A DNA stretch of 64,000 bases from Brachionus manjavacas (GCA_019054805.1 JAHQIY010000001.1:6276501-6340500), one strand, 5' to 3'. Shown: positions 24,674 through 36,049, counted from the stretch's first letter. The notes: generated from the sequence alone by a model not told the origin. Program-made: numbers and translations.

Positions 24674-25829
24674 AATTTTGAACAATTATGGAATACTTTT
24701 TGGTCTTCTAATAAAATCTTGCATTCATGTTTGATAAATAATTTATCAAAAATCCAGAAAAAGCTAAAATTACATCTTTTTGAAAAATAAAAGGGGATAA
24801 TTTTTTTAATCTGAATTTATGCATCAATTGTCAAATTAATGAAAAATGATAATACTTTTTAGAAAAATTTATGTTATCTAAAAAGAATTGGAATACATTA
24901 ATGCTAATGTGTATATGCACACACCTTTTGCATTGGTAACAGTGTAGGTGTTGTTGATGATTTTTTTGATTTCAATCAGATAGTATTATCAAATCGAATC
25001 GGAAAAATAAGCTCTTTGTTAAGATTGAAGATAAAAATTGAATAATTTAAAAATAAATGATTCAAAATAGCAAAAAAAATTCAAAATGATAAAACAAAAA
25101 AAATTATATCCCAAAATATTTTCAAGTTAGCATGATCGCATCAGTAATTTTCATATTAAATCATTTAAAATATATAACTGATTTGTTTATTTATTTATTT
25201 GTACCAAAAATAATTTGCTACGTAAATACAATTGATCAATTTTTTAATAATTAAGAATGAAAAATTTAAAAATGACATGGCATAGATTGAAAAATGAAAT
25301 ATTGAAATAAAAGAAGAAATTGAAGGAAGCAATTACACAAATAATTTAGGTTTAAAGCACCAAAAAAATTTTATCAGTAGATAAGAAAGGGCCTAGCAAT
25401 AAAACGAATTAATTTTATCAATTTAAATTTTATTTAAAAATAAAGAAAGTACAACACGAAAGAGCTAAAAGGAAAGATTATTAACAACAGAATGATATAG
25501 TGTTGGTACGGCAATAAAGAATTTTCCATGTGGAAATAATTTCTAATTCGGTTCAATTATTAAATGATGTTTCTAATAGGCACATTTTTTGACTCATTCA
25601 AATCGGCATCTAAACAAAGTGTCCACTACACAAAATAAATGACAGAAACATGATCTAGATCTAAACTTCCAAACCAACAAGAATTAGATAAAATTAAATT
25701 TTTATGTTATTCTTTCCAGATTTGTCTAAAAGTCCTAAAATAAAGTACAAGTCCGGATTTGGACTTGACTTAAGACTTGTGACTTTTATACAAGTCTGAT
25801 TCTTTCTAGTATTCAACATTCAGAAATGT
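24674..25829. other. Intergenic, no gene seen
   Basis: AT-rich. Contains a GACTTG-rich patch at about 25735-25795 (CAAGTCCGG, GGACTTGACTT, ACAAGTCTG), related in style to the inverted-repeat element at 55.3 kb. Confidence 0.4.
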
Positions 25830-26060
25830 CTAATTGTTTATTTATTTTTATTTAACCTCTTGCAGAACAAGTGAAATTAAAATTTGAAAAAAAAATTAAA
25901 GTAAAAAAATAATATAAAAAAGTGAAAAAATTATATTTTTCGTTTGATTAAATTAAATTGACCAAGAAAGATGAATCTTACTCAGGTTCAATGAGCTGAT
26001 CACATACATTTAATAAAGTCAGAGACGCCATCACGGGAAAAAATTAATAATTTAAGTTTT
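25830..26060 (-). mobile_element. LINE family B 3' end (copy 1)
   Basis: The minus strand carries CTTGTTCTGCAAG (hairpin CTTG/CAAG at 25859-25871) followed by a TAAATAA-type tail. The flanking ~200 bases align with 33470-33640 (GTTCAATGAGCTGAT against GTTTCAATAAGCTGAT). No coding sequence remains. Confidence 0.55.
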
Positions 26061-26508
26061 AAATATTTTTTTGAATAAATTTTTTGTTTTGTTTGAATTT
26101 TCATTTCTTTAAACCGAAAACTTTAAAATTTTCGTAAATTTACGGTTTAAAGAGAACCCGTTTTTTCTGATCCCATTTATTTCGGATTAAAGATAAAAGT
26201 TTGTATTTGAAAGTATTTTAAAAAGGCAATAAAGTCATGATTAATGTGAATTTTCATTCAAATTTCCAATAGAAAAAGAAAAAATTAGAATGAATCGTGC
26301 CTTAATCATCTAAAACTTGTTGTAAAGTTGGAAAATACTTTGGAACAGTTTGCTTTTTTTGCAGAAATTCGCATTGGTTTAGCAGTCTTTCACAGTAAAT
26401 GAAACAAATTGTCCCTTTTACAACAAATCTTAGATGGCAAAATCAAGTAATTACTGCAAAAAAATTTAGTAAAACAAATGTTAGGAAGTTTAAAGACATG
26501 ATACAACT

Positions 26509-29187
26509 CATTTGACACTGAATTACTTAAATTGCTATATTTTTTGGACCTTTATTGGAATTTGCAGTTCCCGTCTGGTCTCTTATTATTTCAATCTGGA
26601 ATACAACTGACTGCATCAGATATTTAAGAGAGATAGTATGGAACTTTTTAAATGAATTTTCTGATCAATAAAAGTAAAAGTTTGAAATTTCATTATTAGC
26701 TTTATTTATTGCGGATGTTTGACAATTTTGATCCTCGAAAATTTCTTAATATTGTAGTGTCACGCCGACAATTGGGTCACACAAGCAAGGATAAATAAAC
26801 GAATATTTATTTCACTTGCCAGTCTTGTAGAATATAATATATATATATATATCTGCTTTGGTAGCTGGCTCGTTTTTCTCTGGCTATGACAGTATTAAAG
26901 TGACATGATCAGACTATTATTATTTTCACACTGTGTTTGAAAAGAATTAAGTAATTAAAATCTTTAATTCAGTTTAAAAAATGTTTTATTTAAAATCAAA
27001 TCTTGTCTTAGTAGTAGTAGTAAGGTTTGCTGTAGGGACCTAAATCCCGAGCAGATGCGCATGTAAACGATTCGGTTGGTTAAAAAGTTATGCCTGGCTC
27101 CACAATTTCTTACAAGCTGACGTTCAATTGCCATTTGGCCCTTTCTTGTGCGCCCTGCAGGACTGTCCAAACCATTTGATACGATTGTTTGATTGCCATG
27201 TATAAGCTCAACTCGATCATGGCCATGGTGAATATTTTGGAGCTGGATTAGATCACCACGTCTACGTCTTTCTTCAAGTGTAATCCAACCAAGAGCCTCT
27301 CTTCTTTCTAGATATGGCTTTGACTTAAGTTCAGGAACCAGTTTTGAAAATTTCCTCTGAACTCGCTCAAGTAAATCAATATCCCCACGTCGATAGGGAT
27401 TCCAAGCGCCCACTAAAAACTCAAGATGCGGTCTAACAAATGACTTGAAAAGCAGATTTACCAGGTGACGAGAAAAGAAGGTAAATGTATTCTTGATTCT
27501 ACATGCTACCATCATAGCCCTTGCTGCTGCTCACTTGGCCTGTTCTCCCGACTTTAGATCACTTGTAATGATTATTCCCAAATCCCGCTCTCTGGTTGTT
27601 TTTGCAAGGCTCTGACCACTCATTTTTTATTCGAAGCATTTGCTCCGAGATGCATGACTACGCATTTTTCTTTATTGAAGCCCATTTGCCAAAGTTTCGA
27701 CCATTCAACCAAATTGTCGAGATCCTTTTGAAGCTTTCTGGTGTCATCAGCACATAAGACAGAGTCCATAAGTTTTGTGTCGTCAGCGTAAAGCTTACAG
27801 TTTGAGTGACATACATCAGGCAAGTCATTGACGTAAATAACGAAAAGAAGTGGACCAAGAACAGAACCTTGAGGTACCCCACTTGTGACTGGCTTCCACT
27901 CAGACATGACATTTCCAATTTTCAATTTCTCAGACATGTCTTTAAACTACATTATTCTTCAACACTATAACACCCGGAAAGTTTTTAGACCTTGCAATTA
28001 AAATTTTAAATTTTAATATCTTTTAAGTGTAGGAGCACAATTTAATATTGAATATTTTATTTCTTTTCTATGAGTTATTAAGAAAGATATATGATATTTT
28101 ATTAATTTATTTGATGATAATATAAAAATTAATTTTTAATTCATAATTTAAAAACGGTTCTTTTTTTCAAATGATTTTGAGAAATAATTTTTCTCTTGAA
28201 AAAAAAAAATTCTAAAAACTACTAAAATTCTTTAATCTTATTTATTTAAATTTTGAATTTATCGATTTTCTCTAATTAGTCACCAAATTTATGATTAAAC
28301 TCTCCCAAACCTTTTACACTAGATTTCTTATATCTCAAGCTTAAAAAGTTCAATCGTCACTAAATGAGACTAAATCAGATAATTGTTTTTTTCTTTTATT
28401 AATTCTCTTGAACAAAAAAATCTTGTCTTGTAGTTTTTGTCTTATGTAAAAAAAATAAAATCAAGAAAATCAACTTGAGAAATAAAAATTGTATGAAAGG
28501 TTTTCGAATTTCGTTCTTAAAACAATTTTTAAGAATTTGCTTGTTCGATTTTATCAAATTCTAGTAAGCTTAAATAAGACTCCGAAATCATAATTTTAAC
28601 CCAAAATAAAAAAAATTAAACATTAAGTTTTGCAATTAATAACTAAAAAGAAATTCTTCAATTTTTAGTGAATTTTATATTTTTATTTTAAAAATGTAAC
28701 TTACTGAACAACAACAGTGATTACTAATTCCTATTATATAACTAAAAATATCTGCTCATAAATTTTTTTTATTAGCAAATGTATAAATTTTCACTCTCAA
28801 AGATAAAAGCTGTCTTTTAATTAAAATATTCTTGCTTGTAGATGTTGAATTACAGCTTTTTCAAGTCTTCTCAAGCTGAGAAGATAATTTACTGTAAATT
28901 TTGTAACAAAAAAAACATTGTATCGGAGCTGAATCCACATCTTTGTGATCACAAGTCAAAAATAAGCAAAAAGTAGTTTTAATTTAAATTCAAATTTAAA
29001 TTGCTTAATTATTTTATGCATAGAAAAAATTTAATACCAAAAAGAGTAAATGACGTAAACTTTAATGTCAAAAAAAAGCAAAAATTTAAAAAAGAGCGGC
29101 CGCTGAAAAAAACATCTTGTGAACTAATTCAAAAACTAAAACAAAGTGTCTATTTGACCAAGCAGCAAACAAATGATGATTTAATAA
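26509..29187. repeat. Segmental duplication, copy 1
   Basis: Aligns with 47842-49367. Shared landmarks are ATTTGACACTGAATTA, ACTGCATCAGATATTTAAGA, TTGATCCTCGAAAATTTCTT and then, after the CR1 insertion, nearly identical sequence from about 28310 onward, including introns. The two copies part abruptly at 29188, where copy 1 switches to the repeat also found at 19 kb. Confidence 0.85.
26995..27945 (-). mobile_element. 5'-truncated CR1-like LINE
   Basis: The minus strand encodes the 3' half of a CR1-type ORF2: TSGVPQGSVLGPLLFVIYVN, LYADDTKLM, FNKEKCVVMHLG, then TTRERDLGIIITSDLKSGEQ, AAARAMMVACRIKNTF, VRPHLEF...WNPYRRGDI and LGWITLEERRRRGDLIQLQ. It is broken by two stops or shifts between 27516 and 27620. 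The 3' end carries a (CTA)n tail, seen as TAGTAGTAGTAG at about 27009-27020 on the plus strand. The element interrupts a segmental duplication whose other copy (48.05-48.14 kb) lacks it, so it is a recent, 5'-truncated insertion. Confidence 0.85.
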
Positions 29188-29282
29188 AAATGAGTTATTA
29201 TGGATTAATAGTTTTTTTTAGTTTTTTTTCCATCAAAAAATTTTTTATAATGATTAAATTAATAAAATTTTTGAAATTTTAA
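28842..29282 (+). pseudogene. Truncated zinc-finger + SAM gene (copy 1)
   Basis: Exon 28842-28972 encodes a C2H2-like finger (CKFC-x11-HLCDH); a 51-bp intron (28973-29023) follows; exon 2 starts at 29024 in the matching phase and stays open. At 29188 the homology to the intact copy (49.0-49.7 kb) ends, just before the SAM domain. The frame then runs 31 codons into the dispersed repeat and stops at 29282. If expressed, it would give a 129-residue protein with the finger and basic linker (KKKQKFKKERPLKKTS) but no SAM domain. Unlike copy 2, this copy has no frameshift in exon 2. Upstream exons may exist, because the ATG directly follows an acceptor-like TTGTAG. Confidence 0.6.
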
Positions 29283-29602
29283 AATGAAAAAATATGTAAT
29301 TTTTCTCTAACTGATTAGGTAATGACATGAAGGGTCTTTAAGCTCTCAAAGTAACCATTTACTAAAAATTACTTTTTTAACTAATAGTTTTATAATTGCC
29401 CTATATCCTTAAATAGACCATCAAAATCGTGTTAACAAATTTATTTTAATTAAGGTACGGCGGACCGTCGTTCTTCGCCTCATGGAGCTGGGTCCCCAGT
29501 CAAGCTAAAATCGATGACTTCGGATGTTTGATCTATGAATCATCTCATTTTATGCATGAAATATGTTTTTGAATTAAAACCAGGAAATTTTCATCAAGAT
29601 CT
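29189..29602. repeat. Dispersed repeat shared with 19012-19625
   Basis: Second copy of the repeat described at 19 kb. It begins exactly where the SAM-gene duplication breaks off and ends near AAACCAGGAAATTTTCATC. Confidence 0.75.
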
Positions 29603-30591
29603 TCATCTATTCAGGCAGTCTATTAGCCGCTTCCAACAGCATTATTTCTAATAAGCTTTTTTTCGTTAATTTATGGAAAATAAATTTAAAAATAACGATT
29701 TTTTGAATTTTGGTGGCGTTTTTCGTTCATGGGTTATTATTTACTACATTAACTAAATGAATATCACTACAATTTATATTTGAAACAACATTCTTTTTGT
29801 GTTCCTTTTATCTTAAAATAATATATTAATAAATTTAAAAATAAATTAAAACTTTAATTTCTTTTAAAGTCCATACTTAAAATTAAAAAATCTTTCTAAA
29901 TCAAAAAAAATTTATGTATAAAAATTTAAAAAATATAGTAACTGAATTTTATGTCTGGCTATGCCACTGGATTCTATCTAAAGTTATGCTAATTTATCGT
30001 TGATCACGTTTAAGACCTATCAATTTTAAATCTTTAGCAGATCTGAAACCAAAGATGCTCCAAAAATCAAAAATCATTTAAAAAAATCATTTATTAAGCT
30101 GAACTTGTCTTGTTCACTTGTTCTTTTATTTTCTGTTTTAATAAGAAGAGTCAAGAGAAAAAAAGAATTTTATTAGAGATTCTTGGTAAATCTTATTTTA
30201 TTTTTTTTGCACCTTTTTGAATTGAATGGATTTTTTGTCAAAATTGAGAAATCATAAAACAATAAGGAAACAATTTTTAACCCGTGAAATTCAAAAGTTA
30301 AGTAAAAAGTTTAATTTTTATAAACCATACACATTATTGAAAGCATTTAAAAATTAATTTAATCTAATCAAAGTTTTTTAAAAATTTTAACTTTCTAATG
30401 TTTATTTTTATCACGTATCTCACAAGTCAGAAGCTTCGAAATGCTGACAAATACATTTATCTTTCTTCCATTTATGGTTTTAAGCCCGTGCTCTTTGCAC
30501 AAGCCTAATGACAATAAAAAGGATTCAATTCGTAGAACTAGAAATCTTCTGAGTAAAATTTCCAATTCATTTTAGATTGAAGAATTCAAAA
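29603..30591. other. Intergenic upstream of paralog 2
   Basis: AT-rich and without genes. The last ~400 bases are diverged but alignable with the upstream region of paralog 1. Confidence 0.4.
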
Positions 30592-31388
30592 ATGAAAAAT
30601 TTTTTAATTTTTTTCATCCTTCTCAGTTTTTTTTTTTGCATATCTGCCCAAAGTAAGTGTCAAAAAAATTAATCTTTACGTCTAAAAAGTAACTCGGTTA
30701 AAGATGAATCAGTTTTGAGTGTCAAACCAGGATTTCATTATTCATCACTGTTGGGTCCTCGAATATTGAATAATAAACCTGAACTTGTTAAGAAAATCAA
30801 GTTTTTTTCAAATTGTGCACAATATTTATTTTCTTCCGATAATGATAAAGGTAAATTGTGCCAAAATCCATGGAATAAACTGTTTGGAACTGTTCGCTGT
30901 GGAATTTTCAATTCAAATCACAAAGATTCTGATCGTTTCGTTTGGCGAAGAGCTCGCAGTTGCCTAATTTTCAATTCCTCCTATGAAGTAGGTGAATTGG
31001 ATGATTGTGCTGAAAAAGATCAAATTGAAATCGCTGCATATACTTATGATAATGGCGATGTACCCTACGAGTCTCAAAATCAAGGGCGCTTGTTGAAGAC
31101 ATTTAAAACTAAAGTTAAAATTGAGACTTGGTATATTTACAAGCTTTTAATCAATCAGCTTTATTCTGAATACCAATTAATGGACGATAGTGGAAACTTG
31201 CTCGAGAGTCTTAGAATCGAGCACAGAGACTGTGGGTCATCTTATTATACAGGATTATTACAAAATTTATATTTTGGGTATGCTTTTTTTCGATTCAATT
31301 TATTTTGTCATTTTGATTTTTACTAAAAAATTATAGAGGACCATGTCCAGCACCACAAGAAGTTACTGTCGCATATATTTCTTTATAG
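30592..31388 (+). CDS. Secreted protein of unknown function, paralog 2
   Basis: Same three-exon structure as the 23.9-kb gene: 30592-30652, 30704-31277 and 31337-31388, with exon lengths identical at 61, 574 and 52 nt, giving 228 residues. The signal peptide is MKNFLIFFILLSFFFCISAQ. All cysteines of paralog 1 are kept, except that LCST becomes LCQN with the Cys retained. The second half of exon 2 is almost identical between the copies while the first half and the upstream region are clearly more diverged. Intron 1 has two possible acceptors (after TCTAAAAAG or GGTTAAAG); the second is shared with paralog 1 and keeps the frame. Function not recognised. Confidence 0.85.
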
Positions 31389-32395
31389 AATTATAGCAAA
31401 TTTCTAATAAATTCTAAAAATCTTCTTCTAGTTTTCTAATAGAACCTTAAAAGCTTTTCAATTAATTTATTTGTCAAAAAAATAGAAAAAAGTAAAATTG
31501 GATTCATTTTTTAGTTATTATTCCAAAATTCTTGTATTTAATGAAACCTAAATCTCAAATTTGAAATTTAAAGTTTTTAAATTTCAAAAACATTATAGAC
31601 TTTGACTTTTGATCAACTCTGCATCAATTATTAACTTAAAAGCCCGCTTCTTAAATTGCTCAAAAGTATTTTCTTTGTTGATTTCATATCGACATATGAT
31701 AGTTTTTTATTATCTTTGCTTAAAATTTAGTTATAGGTATTTCCAGTAGAATTTACTCCAATTAATAGTTTGTTAAGTTTCACCCATTAATAAGACTTTT
31801 TTCGTGTTTCAAGGGTAAAAGATTGCTTAGAACGAGATGCGAAAAAAATAGTTACGAGATGTTAAGAGATTTAAAAAAATTTTTTTTAGCATTTTTCATT
31901 TTTCTAAAGATTGAATCGATAAAATTCTAGATCTCGACAAACTAATCTTTCTCGAAATTTTTCTTCATCATTTCAATCATTTCAAGGTTAACTATCAGGC
32001 TATGCTAGTATCAGTGCCACAAAAGACCGGTTAACAATTCATTTATTTTATTTTATACAATAATTTTTAAAAAATAATAAAATAAAATTTATATAATTTA
32101 TTTAATAAAAGTTATTTTAAAAAAGTGAACATTCTTTTTCTAAATCTGTAAAAATAAAATTGATGGGGTTGGATATAGAAATCTTGAATGTTGCAAACTT
32201 CAATATTGATCTCTTGATCACATAGCTATTCATCAGTCTAGAAAAAAATAATAAAACGTTTTTTCACCATTAGCCGTTTTTGAGATATTACTTTATAAAC
32301 TAATTTCTAAATTCCATAAAAAAATGGTTTTAGGATAATTAAAAAATTGATTCTTTCGTCATCTTAAAAACATACCTTAGCCACCCATCAGCTAG
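31389..32395. other. Intergenic, no gene seen
   Basis: AT-rich with no supported features; AATAAA at about 31405 probably serves the preceding gene. Confidence 0.4.
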
Positions 32396-32734
32396 TGAAG
32401 TGCAAAAGATCGCCCTTATGGGCACTACACATATTCTTCGCTTGCTTGTGTATATCATTTCTATTTCAGGTTGAGATCTACGTTACTAATTAAACAAAAT
32501 AGAAATTTTTGTAAGGAAAAAATGCTAAACTAGGTAAAAATCAAATAATAGCAAAGCTACGACAGACTACGCTTGAACAATGAGACAAAAATCGAGATTT
32601 CGAGTAAAAGATCTTAATTTGTTTTTAGAAGATTTTATTATATAAAGAAAAGAACAGTCTAGCATACTTATAAGGAAAAGTAGAGTTAATGTATGTGCAT
32701 GTACTTAAGTGAGTTAGATTTGATAGGCATAACA
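32396..32734 (-). mobile_element. Candidate LTR (3' LTR of a minus-strand element)
   Basis: Read on the minus strand, a polypurine tract (GGAAGGGGGCG) is followed directly by TGTTATGCCTATC. About 340 bases later a CA end occurs (TTTTGCACTTCA). Between them are a TATA-like TTATAAG and an AATAAA. TG...CA ends, a preceding purine tract and internal signals are what an LTR should show. No second LTR, primer-binding site or gag-pol was found, so this stays a candidate. Confidence 0.35.
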
Positions 32735-33440
32735 TACGCCCCCTTCCGTAAAGGAATGGTCTCACATTCTGGTTGCCAAGAGAACTGAAAAACAAAGGAA
32801 AATAAAAAGTATATAATTAAAATATAATTAAAAAAATTTTTTTTTGGTTACACCTCGGTGTACAGAGATATGAGGTCTTCTAATTCGATCGGCTACGAGC
32901 AGAATGGACAATCGAGTACTTCAGTAGAGGCTCGAAATAATCAGTCAGCACAGTTAAAATGGTTACATTTATGCCTTACTTGCTGAGAAATGGCAATCAT
33001 CAGGTACATATTCCGCAGCTTGCATCAAAAAGGTCTAATAAGAACAAGCTTTCGGCTGTAAAACCTTCTTTGTGCTCACAAGCTCCTAGCGCAAGCAATT
33101 CGAATTTTGCTTTAATCTGTTCCAAAAGAGTTTCATCCTTTTTAGGATTTTAGGATCCCAGTTATTGGATGTTAAATTATTGGATTCAGGATCAGTGGTA
33201 AGCAATACTAATACAAGATACAGGGTCGGTAATGGTGGCTCAGGTTGACCTTTTAGGCGGACCGTGACTTGTTTAAATGTCTCTTGGCGTAGCTCTCCCC
33301 ATTCAGAGGCTATAGCGGCTGAAGCTAAAGATTAGAAAATCTAATTAAAGCAACAGTTGTGGCTGTAGAGAAGGGTTGACTTATAAGCCTGGGCGGCTAT
33401 TAGTCACTAAGTTTTAGAGTCTATTTGATACGAGGAAAAA
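32735..33440 (-). other. Coding-looking remnant next to the LTR candidate
   Basis: Base composition rises here. The minus strand has open, ordinary-looking stretches (SEWGELRQETFKQVTVRLKG; later KAKFELLALGACEHKEGF) in different frames separated by stops. It may be the decayed internal region of the LTR element. No RT, protease or integrase motif seen. Confidence 0.3.
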
Positions 33441-33469
33441 AAAATTTTGTTTTTTTTATTTTTATGCCG

Positions 33470-33640
33470 ACTAAATTAATATTTAATTAGCCTCTTGCAG
33501 GATAAGTAAAATTAAAATTAAATAAAAAGATAAATAAATTATAAATTGAGTTCTATAAAGTTAAATTGACGAGAAAAATGAATATTACTTAGTTTCAATA
33601 AGCTGATTTTAAAAAATTCTATATGTTTAACAGCCAAAAA
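33470..33640 (-). mobile_element. LINE family B 3' end (copy 2)
   Basis: Aligns with 25830-26060. The terminal hairpin site is CTTATCCTGCAAG (plus strand 33494-33506), with one mismatch in the 4-bp stem compared with the other copies. Confidence 0.5.
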
Positions 33641-33719
33641 CACATATAATATTTTAAATATTTTTTAAAACATTGTCTTGAATAAATTTTTTGTTATTTA
33701 GCGTTTTAAGCAGCATTTA

Positions 33720-34030
33720 TTTATTTTTGTTTATTTGTTTTCTGTAGCGAGCTATAAATTATAAAAAACTCCTTCAGAATAAATTTAAAAAAAAAAAATT
33801 TAAAACTAAAAATAAAGTAAATAAGCTAAAAAAATTTAAAGAAATTTAAGAAGAGATATATTGAAACATATTGTCACATGTTACACATGTTTACATAGTT
33901 GGAGCTTCATGAAAAAAAGAGAAAATAGTAAGGTAGCAATTACACATGGAGTTGGGTATTCAATATATATTGATTCGAAACCTTCTTTGTATTCCTCCAC
34001 CAGTCTTACAACCAATGAAATAGAATGCTG
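33720..34030 (-). mobile_element. LINE family A 3' fragment
   Basis: From about 33855 it aligns closely with the 3' part of the 21-22 kb copy (GGAGTTGGGTATTCAATATA, ATTCCTCCACC, CCAATG-AATAGAATG). Its 3' end (33730-33790) has the family motif with the hairpin split by an insertion (GAGC...CTCCTTCAGAAT). Confidence 0.7.
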
Positions 34031-34070
34031 GATGATCAATCACATCAGCTGTCATAGTGTGCCTTATCAG

Positions 34071-34094
34071 CTACTACTACTACTACTACTACTA
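34071..34094. repeat. (CTA)n tract at an element junction
   Basis: Eight CTA units immediately downstream of GTGCCTTATCAG, followed by a direct duplication of CTATCCTTAG. The same trinucleotide ends the elements at 27.0 and 42.2 kb. Confidence 0.8.
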
Positions 34095-34775
34095 ACTATC
34101 CTTAGCTATCCTTAGCATAAAAAAATGAGACCAAACAGTCAGAATTTTTTATTGAATTATAACAATGGTATCCCGAAAACTGTAGATCCTAATTTTCATT
34201 TACAAAAGGAGATATATCAGCTTTATCGGTGTTTATAATGCAAGAAGTGTCTTATGCTAAAATGTTCCTCTCAAAGCCATGTGGTCCAGCTCGATTTTTT
34301 TCTATTTCGGAAAAAAGTTTCCTGGTGATAATGATTCAATTCAGTAAATGATTCAATTAGTACATCAAATGATCAAATATAAGTTACATTTGGTCCTTAT
34401 GAAGGGGAGACGGTTTTTAAATCGTTCTGGAAAAATTGTTAAGAACCTATAATGCGAATTTTAAATTAAATAAAAATTATTATACAATGTATTTAAATCA
34501 AATTTTTTTAAACATTTTTTTCGTAAAAATATTCAATTTTTGTTTTAAATCAAAACCATATCATTTAGAAAAAATCATTAATTTTTTTATAAAACCGATT
34601 ACTGGACTATTTTAGAAAAATTCTTGACGATGTTCGTCATTAGACTTTACACATGAGAAGAAGAAATCAATCTCATTTTTATTAATTGATTGTTAGGTTA
34701 ATTGAAAAAATAAACTTTACGTAATTGAACACAACAATCTTAATTTAACCATCAAATAGAAAGGATAAAAGAAAA

Positions 34776-35470
34776 ATGTGCAAAGAGACTGAATATTATA
34801 AATATCCTTTCACACTTATCATGGAAGCTGAAAAAAAAACACTGATAGGAATTTTTAGATCCTTAATTGGATCAATTATAGATTGTTCTTTTTTTGTTCT
34901 TTTGGCAATTTCTAAAGCTTCAATTTCAAAAATTCAAGCTATACAGAACAGAGCAATAAGATCAATTTATGATCTGCATTTTGATCCAATTAAAAGGACT
35001 TATCCATCAATAATTGATGCCAAGTCTAAGTCAGGATTGAGCGATGTATGTATAAGAATGTACGAGATTAATATCAGATATATTTATAAAGCAATTACTC
35101 ATAATTAGTTGATACAACAACTCGTTTACGAATATATAGAATGTTCTAGCAGTATAAGGAGAGAAGGTTCTAAGAAAACTCCTCTCTGTATACTTTCACC
35201 TATCACATCTATGTTTCTGAAATCAAATCTTAATCTAAGTGATACATTTAACATTGATTGTGAGCCACAACTTTTATCCTTTTCTCATATCTTTTAAACA
35301 ACTCTTTATTAGTAAAATTAAATTCTCAAAAAATAGAATCTGAAACTATGTTTTCTTTAAATTACTTGTAATAATTACCTTATTTTTTTTCTTTTTTAAT
35401 TTTTAATTTTATTTCTTTTATTTTAATAAACATAACCCTGAAGAGGCGAAAGCCCAAAGGTTTTAACAAT
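34776..35470 (+). mobile_element. LINE 3' end: RT C-terminus plus 3' UTR hairpin
   Basis: The plus-strand frame encodes LIGIFRSLIGSIIDCSFFVL, SKIQAIQNRAIRSIYDLHFD and SDVCIRMYEINIRYI, the conserved C-terminal region of Jockey-like ORF2 proteins. One TAG stop (35106-35108) splits it from its last 62 codons. The 3' UTR ends with AACC-CTGAAGA-GGCGAAAGCC-CAAA-GGTT: an inner GGC(GAAA)GCC stem with a GNRA tetraloop and an outer AACC/GGTT stem around 35433-35462, then an A-rich tail. The 5' part is missing, so it is a typical 5'-truncated copy. It differs from families A and B. Confidence 0.75.
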
Positions 35471-35892
35471 AAAAAAAAAAAAAACTCGCATAAATAAAGC
35501 TCTGCTTCTCTTTCTTAACATTCAGTATATTTTATTTAATGGATCTTGTTTTTCTGTCAATTAATTTTAAAAAATCAGATTTTATTTAAAATTAAAAAAA
35601 ATCAATTGAAAATTTGAAAGTCAATTAATGAAAAAAAAAATAAGAAAATCTTTCAAAAACCAATAAATAAAACGAAAGTCAATTTTAAATTAAAGAAATC
35701 CATAAAATCGAAGATTTATCAATAGAATATTCTTATGTCGATTTAATTAATAATTGTCAATTAATTATATTATGGAAATAATATAAATGGAAATTAATTT
35801 TACATGGAATTGTTAATATTATTTTAAAACCTTTTTTTCAACACTAAAAATCTTAAAAAAAAGCTGAAATGAACCTTGTTCTAAATAAACAA

Positions 35893-36019
35893 ATTTGGGG
35901 CTTCTGAAACCCCTTCATCAACTGCTCCTGTAAAAAAGATAAACGTAGAAAGCCTTCAGAGGATGAAACTTACATAGACGGAGAAGAAATCAAAGGTATA
36001 GAAGAGCCGGTTAATAAAA
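35893..36019 (+). pseudogene. Coding-looking fragment at the LINE insertion site
   Basis: Two adjacent frames read GASETPSSTAPVKK and then DKRRKPSEDETYIDGEEIKG, offset by one base at an A-run. The charged, non-repetitive composition is unlike the AT-rich background. It ends where the LINE tail begins (TTAATAAAAGATTATTATTA). Possibly an exon or a transposon ORF broken by the LINE. No domain recognised. Confidence 0.3.
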
Positions 36020-36049
36020 GATTATTATTATTTATTTGCTTCTCTGTTC

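Noticed and set aside
34800-34815. ATATCCTTTC as another U12 5' splice site
   Set aside because: It lies inside the coding frame of a LINE RT (YYKYPFTL), with no TTCCTTAAC branch site and AC end downstream that would keep a frame.
35433-35462. Hammerhead ribozyme in the LINE 3' UTR
   Set aside because: The core is two changes away from the required CTGATGA...GAAA, and the bases that should form separate stems I and III pair with each other instead. Kept only as a hairpin finding.
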